Assembly (NCBI GenBank): GCA_004554075.1
Contig: SFOB01000073.1
Location: 1-12,348 of the forward strand
DNA: 12,348 bases
Direction: 5' to 3'
From: Treponema sp.
GTDB taxonomy: Bacteria > Spirochaetota > Spirochaetia > Treponematales > Treponemataceae
The notes under the pieces were generated by a model. The model ran no database searches. It was not told where the DNA came from and worked only from the letters and a program-made list of their open reading frames with translations. A program made the translations under genes and the position numbers. Each line of letters starts with the position of its first letter. Position 1 is the first letter of the stretch. Positions 1 through 6,011 of this stretch are shown in pieces.

Positions 1-56
1 TTTGTTGTTTTGCGGTAAAAACATTTTATCCGATTCAAACCTCTTTTTCTATCTTA

Positions 57-69
57 GGCTATTTTAGCC
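57..69. repeat. Short inverted repeat at the end of the small membrane ORF
   Basis: GGCTA (57-61) and TAGCC (65-69) are perfect inverted copies around a 3-nt loop, overlapping the last codons and stop of the minus-strand small ORF. A hairpin could form in its mRNA, but the following bases on that strand are A-rich, not a T run. It is therefore not a classical Rho-independent terminator. A 5-bp stem may also be chance. Confidence 0.25.
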
Positions 70-204
70 AATCCACAACTTTTGATTATAACTCGTATTG
101 TAGCCCTGCATAAAAGAACTTTGATTTTTTACATAAAGTGATACAAAGAAAATTGTAAAAAGAACAATTAAAAAGTTTGCTATAATAATTAGTGTTTTTT
201 TCAT
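64..204 (-). CDS. Small single-pass membrane peptide (46 aa), unrecognised
   Basis: A 46-codon minus-strand ORF starts at ATG 204 and stops with TAA at 66-64. It begins MKKTLIIIANFL and is hydrophobic to about residue 24, then becomes polar (VKNQSSFMQG and onwards), ending in LWIG. This is one N-terminal membrane helix with a short tail, probably facing outside. Its ATG lies 2 nt after the stop of the HPt gene, with a GGAAA sequence about 9 nt before it, so it could be the third gene of the REC-EAL/HPt operon, translated by coupling. All three minus-strand frames close within about 20 nt of its stop, so it does not simply run on. I recognise no family. It may be a genuine small partner protein, or the surviving N-terminus of a decayed membrane sensor such as the missing histidine kinase. 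Confidence 0.45.
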   Translation of the reverse strand: MKKTLIIIANFLIVLFTIFFVSLYVKNQSSFMQGYNTSYNQKLWIG

Positions 205-206
205 GT

Positions 207-542
207 TTAAGATTTCCAGAACTTAGAACGGATTTCAATAATATTTGAATACATAGTCTGATAGTCGGCTTCTTCCCGGGCACGAAGTTTTTCTGTCATG
301 TCAGAAAGGGCTTCATACAAAGGAGTAAGGGCGAGATTCCCGATTACACCCTTAAGAGCGTGGCAAAGCTCAAAAGCCTTTCCCAGGTCATCGGCCCCCA
401 GCGCTGCCCCAAGCTCTTCAAACTTAGCATCTCCTAGTCCCATGCCAACAAGCTTTAGATACAGGGCTTCATTACCCACACAACGGGAAAGTCCTGTTTC
501 TACATCGGCACCCAGGTTCTTCAATTCTTCGATTGTAATCAT
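207..542 (-). CDS. HPt (histidine phosphotransfer) domain protein
   Basis: This 111-residue protein is a single HPt domain with no other module. The diagnostic motif is CHALKGVIGNL at residues 60-70. His61 is the expected phospho-accepting histidine, with the conserved K64-G65 after it, and an all-helical pattern surrounds it. HPt proteins shuttle phosphoryl groups between receiver domains, usually from a hybrid histidine kinase to a response regulator, in the cytoplasm. The ATG overlaps the stop of the upstream REC-EAL gene (ATGA, 4 nt), and GGAG lies about 9 nt upstream of the start, so the two are cotranscribed and coupled. The obvious partner is that gene's REC domain. No histidine kinase is visible in the window, so the phosphoryl source is unknown. 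Confidence 0.9.
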   Translation of the reverse strand: MITIEELKNLGADVETGLSRCVGNEALYLKLVGMGLGDAKFEELGAALGADDLGKAFELCHALKGVIGNLALTPLYEALSDMTEKLRAREEADYQTMYSNIIEIRSKFWKS

Positions 543-2203
543 ACAAACTTCTCCATTTCTTCTGGTGGAATAGGCTTAGAAAAATAATAGCCCTGAATAA
601 TGTCGCAGCCGGCATCTTTCAGCATTTTTAATTCCTCTTCGGTTTCTACACCTTCTGCAACAACCGGAACTTCCAGATATTTTGCAATATCAAGAACAAG
701 CTCAACCAGACGCATAGCCTTATTTCCAGGCTGAATGTTTCTGATAAAGGCCTTATCCATTTTGATTACATCAACAGGCATGTCTGTAAGCATGTTCAGC
801 GAAGAGTAACCTGAACCAAAATCATCCATTTCTACTTTATGACCAAGCGAGCGGAGATTTTCTATAACCTCAATAATTCTTTTTGAATCAGAAGTGTAGG
901 CTGACTCTGTAATTTCCAGCATGTATTCAGAAGTAGACAGTCCATTTTCTTTTACAATCTTAGTAATAAAATCAGTCATATCAGGAGCTGCAATATCCAC
1001 GCGGGAAACATTTACAGAAACCGGAATTGTAACTCCAAGTTCTTCTTTCCAGCGTTTAATCTGTTTTGCGCTTTCTTCCCACACGTAACGGTCCAGTTTT
1101 GTTACAAGTCCGTTTTCTTCAAAAAGTGGAATAAAGAGATCCGGACGAACAAAACCAAGTTCAGGATGAACCCATCTTACAAGAGCCTCGCAGCTGCAGA
1201 GCACTGGCTTTTCACCCTTGATATTAAACTTTGGCTGATAGTTTACCTTGAACTGCTTCTGTTCAATGGCTGCTTCAAAGTCCTGTAAAAGGTGAGCATC
1301 AAAGACTTCTTTCTCTGCCATCTTATTATCATAGATACAAATATCACTAGCACCAGAAGCTTTGTTTCTTAAAGAATTGCAGGCCTGAACCGCATGGTCA
1401 AAACGCTGAATCATGGCAAACTTGCGTTCTGCGTCGGAGAAAACACCAAGACGAAGGCGTGTTTCAGAAGGCTTTAAGAGCGATGCTAAAGCTTCATTAA
1501 TTTTATCAAGAATAATTGAATAATTTTCCTGATGAGGTATATAAAGATAAAAAGAGTCTGCTTCATTACGGCCTGCAATTCCGCCTGTCTTCAACAAAGC
1601 TTTACGGATTCCGTCTGCCATGGCATTCAAAATCTCATCACCAAAATTGCGGCCCTTAAGCTGATTCAATAAATGGAAGCGGGTAAAGTTTACAGCAAGG
1701 GCATCCATTACCTGATCCGGGAAACGCTGGTCAAACTGGGAAGCATACTCAAAGAAAAAGTCCGGACTGTAGAGCAGGGTAAGCTTATCAAATTCTGTGG
1801 CATGAATTATCTTTGAGTTTTCAAAAAGCTGAATTGAATGGCGTACACGGGCAAGAATTACTTCCGGTAAATCATAAGGCTTTGTAAGGAAGTCTGCAGC
1901 TCCAAGCTTAAGGCTTTCTATTTCGCTGGATTTTTCTGAAGTAAGAACAATTACAGGAATGTCAGTTATAATTCCTTCATCATTCATAGCCTTGAGGACG
2001 GCATTACCATCCATCACAGGCATGAGAAGATCAAGTAAAACAAGAGAGATTTCATTGCCTTTTGAATGAATCTTTTCTAAGGCATCTTTACCATTTTCGG
2101 CGTAGATAACCTTATATTCAGATTGGATAATATTTCCAAGAATCTCACGGTTGATAGCTTCATCATCTACAATCAGAATTGTTCTTTCAAAAAAATCTCT
2201 CAT
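539..2203 (-). CDS. Response regulator with REC, degenerate GGDEF and EAL domains; c-di-GMP phosphodiesterase
   Basis: The 554-residue cytoplasmic protein has three domains. REC spans about 7-125, with acidic pocket D13/D14, phospho-acceptor D58 in LLDLLMP, T88 and K108. A GGDEF-like domain spans about 135-292 but has RNEADSF (212-218) where RLGGDEF should be, so cyclase activity is not expected. EAL spans about 305-554 and keeps E339-A-L, N398, E430, D460-D461 (MDDFGSGYSSL), K481, E517 (AEGVET) and Q537, which is the full catalytic set. The protein should hydrolyse c-di-GMP to pGpG under control of REC phosphorylation; the dead GGDEF domain may be structural or bind GTP. The start is ATG 2203 with AAGGA about 11 nt upstream. 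It leads a minus-strand operon with the HPt gene and stands divergent from the binding-protein/cyclase pair. Confidence 0.95.
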   Translation of the reverse strand: MRDFFERTILIVDDEAINREILGNIIQSEYKVIYAENGKDALEKIHSKGNEISLVLLDLLMPVMDGNAVLKAMNDEGIITDIPVIVLTSEKSSEIESLKLGAADFLTKPYDLPEVILARVRHSIQLFENSKIIHATEFDKLTLLYSPDFFFEYASQFDQRFPDQVMDALAVNFTRFHLLNQLKGRNFGDEILNAMADGIRKALLKTGGIAGRNEADSFYLYIPHQENYSIILDKINEALASLLKPSETRLRLGVFSDAERKFAMIQRFDHAVQACNSLRNKASGASDICIYDNKMAEKEVFDAHLLQDFEAAIEQKQFKVNYQPKFNIKGEKPVLCSCEALVRWVHPELGFVRPDLFIPLFEENGLVTKLDRYVWEESAKQIKRWKEELGVTIPVSVNVSRVDIAAPDMTDFITKIVKENGLSTSEYMLEITESAYTSDSKRIIEVIENLRSLGHKVEMDDFGSGYSSLNMLTDMPVDVIKMDKAFIRNIQPGNKAMRLVELVLDIAKYLEVPVVAEGVETEEELKMLKDAGCDIIQGYYFSKPIPPEEMEKFV

Positions 2204-2233
2204 ATCAAAAAAATCCTTTTATCAAAAAAATTT

Positions 2234-2338
2234 TTATACCTTAAATTTATCTACAGCATTTCCAAGGCTTTCACTGTAATACTGTGCAGTTTTAATAATG
2301 CCTATTATAAACCGATTCAGAGCACTTTGCGATATTTT
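2234..2338 (-). pseudogene. Possible C-terminal remnant of a methyl-accepting chemotaxis protein
   Basis: A minus-strand frame between the two divergent genes ends with AQYYSESLGNAVDKFKV then TAA (2236-2234). That pattern, a helix ending in a polar heptad then V-x-K-F-K-V and stop, is how many methyl-accepting chemotaxis proteins finish. The frame is open for only 34 codons, is preceded by an in-frame TGA, and has no start codon. The stop lies 30 nt before the response-regulator ATG, the spacing expected of an upstream operon neighbour. I infer that a receptor gene once preceded the REC-EAL gene and was deleted except for its tail. The match is short and rests on recognition only, so chance is possible. 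Confidence 0.35.
2304..2309 (-). promoter_or_regulatory. Candidate -10 box for the REC-EAL/HPt operon
   Basis: The minus strand reads TATAAT here, a perfect sigma-70 -10 hexamer about 100 nt before the response-regulator ATG. No good -35 is seen at 16-18 nt (the best is TCGCAA). It also falls inside the putative receptor remnant, so it would be a secondarily acquired promoter or a chance match. Confidence 0.3.
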
Positions 2339-2370
2339 TTTTCATCATTAAAAAAAAGAGTTTTTTTAAC

Positions 2371-2399
2371 TTGTATTTTAAAGTCTTTAGATTTAAAAT
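2371..2399 (+). promoter_or_regulatory. Candidate promoter for the binding-protein/diguanylate-cyclase operon
   Basis: TTGTAT (2371-2376), a 17-nt spacer and TAAAAT (2394-2399) match the sigma-70 pattern, giving a leader of about 20-25 nt before ATG 2429. That leader holds GGAG (2417-2420), 8 nt before the start. The region is very AT-rich, so chance matches are easy. Confidence 0.4.
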
Positions 2400-2400
2400 A
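2374..2400. repeat. 9-9-9 dyad over the candidate promoter
   Basis: TATTTTAAA (2374-2382) and TTTAAAATA (2392-2400) are perfect inverted copies separated by 9 nt. The arm centres are 18 nt apart, close to two helical turns, as in a dimer operator. The dyad covers the spacer and -10 of the candidate plus-strand promoter, where a bound repressor would block initiation. Both arms are pure A/T in an A/T-rich spacer, so random occurrence cannot be excluded. Confidence 0.3.
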
Positions 2401-2428
2401 TTTGTTATATTTGATTGGAGTTCAAGAT

Positions 2429-3553
2429 ATGAGAATTAAGAGTATTGCTCAAACTTTTCTCAGACTGAACATCCTGGCCTTTGTGCTTGTAATGACTGGC
2501 TGTTCACCTGAAGCATTAAAAAATCGTAATCAAAAAAATAATAAAGACAATTTATCTTCTCTCAATAATCAACTGCAAACTCTTTCAGATGATTCTGATG
2601 TTATTAAAGAAAAAGAGCTTGATATCTATAATCCGAAGAAAAGGGAATACAATTTTTATTTCACCTATAAAATAGTGCATGCCTGGTGGGATGCTGTAGC
2701 ACTTGGAATGGAAGATGCCGTTCGACAGTATGAAGAAAAGGGTATTCATATTACTTATGATTACCGTGCACCAGAGGCAATGTCTGCTTATGATCAGGTA
2801 AAGCGAATTAAAAAGGCTGCAGCCTTAAAGGAATATGATGTAATTGGTGTAGATGTAGCAGATATTGATATAGTTACTCCTGTTATAAATGAAATTATTG
2901 CAGATGGCCATAAAGTAATGACTTTCTCAAGTTCAGATTCCGGAAAAGAAAACGGTTGTAATAGAATTGCCTATGTAGGAAATACCCACAACTATAAAGA
3001 CGGTCAGGACCTTGCAGAAGCCCTTTGTTCTTATTTGAAATATAATGGACAGGTTGCAATGCTCGTTGGTAATGTTGGAGCACCTTGTCATGAGGAGCGT
3101 GCAAGCGGCGCTAAAACCGTTTTTAATAAATATGAAGGCATTAATCTTATTGATGTAAAATATGACGAAGACAGCGATATAAATGCTTACAATCTTACAA
3201 AGGAATTTCTTGAAAAGTATCCGGATCTCGACGGAATTATCTGCTGTAATATGAGTAACCCTGTTGGTGCAGGCCGTGCCGTTGAAGAAGCGGGAAAGGC
3301 AGGTAAGGTAATTATTGTAGGAATGGATCACGATGAGCGGGCAATAAAATACCTTCGTGATGGTATTATTTATGCCCTTGCAATTCAGGACTGCTATTCT
3401 ATTGGTTTTGATACAATTACAACTGCCATAAAAATTGCTGATGGCCTTGAACCTGGAAGTTTATATCCGGAAAAAACAGAAGAAAGGACAACAGTCTTTT
3501 ATCAAAAAGATGCAGCGGGCCTGCTTCGTTCACTTTACGGTATAATGGAATAG
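2429..3553 (+). CDS. Periplasmic-binding-protein lipoprotein, sugar-binding type (probable sensor subunit)
   Basis: The reading frame is open much further upstream, but ATG 2429 is the sensible start. It has GGAG 8 nt before it and is followed at once by a lipoprotein signal: basic MRIK, a hydrophobic stretch and VMTGC with Cys25 (Met at -3 is unusual but tolerated in spirochaetes). The 374-residue product has a polar linker (about 26-75), then a two-lobe type I periplasmic binding fold of the RbsB-like class. Landmarks are WWDAVALGMEDA (86-97), PVINEIIADGHKV (151-163), the lobe switch at LVGNVGAPCHEERASG (212-227), DLDGIICCNM (266-275), GMDHDE (298-303) and AIQDCYSIGFD (318-328). It should bind a small ligand, probably a sugar, at the cell surface. 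No permease or ATPase is adjacent. Instead a membrane diguanylate cyclase follows by 11 nt, so a LuxP-like sensory role is more likely than transport. Confidence 0.85.
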   Translation: MRIKSIAQTFLRLNILAFVLVMTGCSPEALKNRNQKNNKDNLSSLNNQLQTLSDDSDVIKEKELDIYNPKKREYNFYFTYKIVHAWWDAVALGMEDAVRQYEEKGIHITYDYRAPEAMSAYDQVKRIKKAAALKEYDVIGVDVADIDIVTPVINEIIADGHKVMTFSSSDSGKENGCNRIAYVGNTHNYKDGQDLAEALCSYLKYNGQVAMLVGNVGAPCHEERASGAKTVFNKYEGINLIDVKYDEDSDINAYNLTKEFLEKYPDLDGIICCNMSNPVGAGRAVEEAGKAGKVIIVGMDHDERAIKYLRDGIIYALAIQDCYSIGFDTITTAIKIADGLEPGSLYPEKTEERTTVFYQKDAAGLLRSLYGIME

Positions 3554-3564
3554 GTGGTAGGGCA

Positions 3565-5898
3565 ATGAAAAAGCTTTCAAAACGTATCATTCAAATTGCT
3601 GTAGCCTCAGGTATGATAATAATGACCATTCTTCTGCTGATTATGTCATTCAAAACTGCAGATACCACCCAGGAAGTTACCGATAAAGCAATTGATAAAA
3701 TCAGTCATTTCTACATTGAAGAAATCGCGAAAAACCGAGCCTCTCTTATTTCTAATGAGCTGGATAAAAAATATAATTATGTAAATAACGCTCTTGATAT
3801 TATTACTCAAAAAGATCTTGAATCAACAAAAGCACTCAGAAATTATCTGGGAAATATGCGTAAGCTTTTTAACATGGACACATTTGCTCTTGTAGATGAA
3901 AATGGTCTTGTATATACTTCGCACTCTACCTGTTCTGGAAAGACAAGATATCCTTTTCTGGCAGAAGAAATTACAAAACCAATTTATTCAACTGTATTGA
4001 ATTATGGTGGAGAAAAACAGCTCTTTCTTGCTGTACCTGTTTCTGGAGTATATTTTAATAACTCAAAAATAACAGCCTGCTTTGTAGAGATTAATATAAA
4101 TCAGATGATGAAGTCTATGGCTTATCGCTATGATAATATGGAAACATATTTTAATCTTTATTACAAAAACGGAGAAAGTCTTACAAACTCTGATTTTGGC
4201 GATATTCCGACAGGGGTTAATCTTCTTTCCGTAATTTCTGCAGATGAGAGTGATTCAAAGACAATTAAAAAAATCAAAAATGATTTTGAAACAGGCGGAA
4301 CAGGTATTGCAGAGATTTTCAATGGAGAGCAGAAAGCACATCTCTTTTATATTCCGGTAAAAAATACCGGCTGGGTTCTTACAATACTTGTTTACGAGCA
4401 CGCAATTGATGAACAGATTAGTTCCAACATTGAATCTCTCATGCAGCAGACAAGAACTCATGTCTTCTTTATATTTGCTTTATTATTCTTCCTCTTTATT
4501 GGATTAATTCTGATTATTCGAAATGCTTCTCATTTAAAACTCCAGCAGGAAAAGATAATCACTCAAAGAACCCGTCTCGCATATGAAAAACTTAATAAAG
4601 AAACAAATGCAATGCAGATTATTCACTCGGTTCTTTCTTCTGGACCTTGGAGAATTGAGTTTGATGATAAAGGACAGATTCTAAAATGCAACTGGTCTGA
4701 CACCTTCCGTAAACTTCTTGGTTTTGATTCTGAAAAGGATTTCCCGAATACTCTGGAAGCCTGGTCAGACAGACTTCATAAGAGCGATAAAAATTTTGTA
4801 TTAAAAGCCTTCTGGAACACGGTAAACGATGACAGTGGTAATACAGTGTATGATGTTGAATACAGGCTCTTAACAAAGAACAGCGGCTGGAAATGGTATC
4901 ATGCAGCTGGAAATATTATACGTAGTGCTGAGGGTAAACCACAAACGTTCGTAGGTCTCTTTACTGATATTGATGAAAACAAAAGAAATGAAATCAACCT
5001 TATGGAACAGTTCAATATTGTAAATGCACTGAGCCGTGACTATGCAAATATTTTGACCATCGATCTTACAACAAGAACAGTAAAACCTATAAAACTTGGC
5101 GGCTATGTTCCTGAATCCTTTATGGAAAATTATTCTGCTGATTCTTCTTACGATACCTTCTTTACTGAATATGTTGAACACAGAGTTTACAAAGACGACA
5201 GAACCTTTATGAGCGAAGCAATTGCACTTGATACTATAATTCAGAAGCTTACAGAATCAGATGAATATTCTTCCAGCTATCGTATTGAAGTAGATAATGA
5301 GATTCACTTTTATGAATTCAAATATATGAAACTTAATTCAGATACGATTATTGTCGGTATTATGAATATCGATAAAATCGTTAACGATGCTAAGGAAAAA
5401 GAAAAGCTTATTGTACTTTCCGAGACTGACCGCATGACAGGTCTCTTAAACCGTGTAAGCGGCGAACTTAAAGTTGAAGAAAGTCTTAGAAATGGTAATG
5501 GCGGACTCTTTATACTTCTTGATGTTGACCACTTTAAGAGCTTTAACGATACCTACGGTCACGGGGTAGGAGACCAGGTAATCATAAGTGTCGCAAACTG
5601 CCTCAAGACTGCCTTCCGTGAACACGATATTGTATTCCGTCTGGGTGGTGATGAATTTTCTGCCTATGCTGCCGAAGTTCATGACAAAAAAATTGCTAAC
5701 TCAATAATAAACCGTTTTATTGAGAATCTTAAAACTATTGTCATCCCGGAACTTGGTGATACTGAAATTACCGTAAGTATTGGTGCATTAATTGTACCAG
5801 AAGGCGAGGCTGCAGACTTTGGTGACAGTTATAAGCTTATAGACAAGGGTGTCTATGAGAGTAAAAAGGTTACAGGTTCACACGTTACCTTTATGTGA
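3565..5898 (+). CDS. Membrane diguanylate cyclase: TM, Cache-like sensor, TM, PAS, PAS-like, GGDEF
   Basis: The 777-residue protein begins with a membrane helix (about 8-28). A periplasmic double-Cache-like region follows (about 35-290; FALVDENGLVYTS, then VKNTGWVLTILV near its end), then a second helix (about 299-318). A PAS_3-type domain spans about 355-470 (YDVEYRLLTKNSGWKWYHAAG). A second PAS-like segment spans about 480-605 (NALSRDYANILTIDL), of a kind I recall in front of GGDEF domains in gut bacteria. GGDEF occupies about 615-777: D653 in LLDVDHFKSFND, GGDEF at 694-698, and an intact RxxD inhibitory site (R685-D688) five residues before it. It should make c-di-GMP from two GTP with product inhibition. 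The start has GGTGG 7 nt upstream. The preceding lipoprotein is a plausible ligand-loaded partner of the Cache region. Confidence 0.95.
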   Translation: MKKLSKRIIQIAVASGMIIMTILLLIMSFKTADTTQEVTDKAIDKISHFYIEEIAKNRASLISNELDKKYNYVNNALDIITQKDLESTKALRNYLGNMRKLFNMDTFALVDENGLVYTSHSTCSGKTRYPFLAEEITKPIYSTVLNYGGEKQLFLAVPVSGVYFNNSKITACFVEININQMMKSMAYRYDNMETYFNLYYKNGESLTNSDFGDIPTGVNLLSVISADESDSKTIKKIKNDFETGGTGIAEIFNGEQKAHLFYIPVKNTGWVLTILVYEHAIDEQISSNIESLMQQTRTHVFFIFALLFFLFIGLILIIRNASHLKLQQEKIITQRTRLAYEKLNKETNAMQIIHSVLSSGPWRIEFDDKGQILKCNWSDTFRKLLGFDSEKDFPNTLEAWSDRLHKSDKNFVLKAFWNTVNDDSGNTVYDVEYRLLTKNSGWKWYHAAGNIIRSAEGKPQTFVGLFTDIDENKRNEINLMEQFNIVNALSRDYANILTIDLTTRTVKPIKLGGYVPESFMENYSADSSYDTFFTEYVEHRVYKDDRTFMSEAIALDTIIQKLTESDEYSSSYRIEVDNEIHFYEFKYMKLNSDTIIVGIMNIDKIVNDAKEKEKLIVLSETDRMTGLLNRVSGELKVEESLRNGNGGLFILLDVDHFKSFNDTYGHGVGDQVIISVANCLKTAFREHDIVFRLGGDEFSAYAAEVHDKKIANSIINRFIENLKTIVIPELGDTEITVSIGALIVPEGEAADFGDSYKLIDKGVYESKKVTGSHVTFM

Positions 5899-5976
5899 TA
5901 TATCCTTTGTTCACAAGTAAAATCAGTTTGAATGTTTAATTATACTTAAATAATTTATTATTATTAAAAATTTATC

Positions 5977-6005
5977 TTGAATTTCTATCTTTTTTTTTAT
6001 ATATT
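5977..6005 (+). promoter_or_regulatory. Candidate promoter of the acyl-CoA synthetase gene (leaderless)
   Basis: TTGAAT (5977-5982), a 17-nt spacer and TATATT (6000-6005) fit a sigma-70 promoter. The -10 ends 6 nt before ATG 6012, so transcription would start at or next to the start codon. No usable Shine-Dalgarno site exists there; GGAAAT directly abuts the ATG. Confidence 0.4.
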
Positions 6006-6011
6006 GGAAAT

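Noticed and set aside
1..24. Minus-strand ATG at 24 running off the left edge as the start of another gene
   Set aside because: Only eight codons are visible, and the nearest purine-rich site (AGAGG) is about 15 nt away, too far to support a start.
298..573. A 91-codon plus-strand open frame opposite the HPt gene
   Set aside because: It is Ser/Pro/Ala-rich shadow sequence over a clear HPt domain and has no ribosome site.
2123..2428. Upstream in-frame extension of the lipoprotein gene (about 102 extra codons)
   Set aside because: It overlaps the start of the divergent response regulator and has no ribosome site. ATG 2429 has GGAG at 8 nt and opens directly into a lipoprotein signal peptide.
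5899..6011. Terminator or c-di-GMP riboswitch between the cyclase and the synthetase
   Set aside because: Only A/T inverted stretches such as AATAAT/ATTATT with a 2-nt loop are present. There is no GC stem followed by T's and nothing like the conserved core of a GEMM riboswitch. The T run at 5990-5998 has no preceding hairpin.
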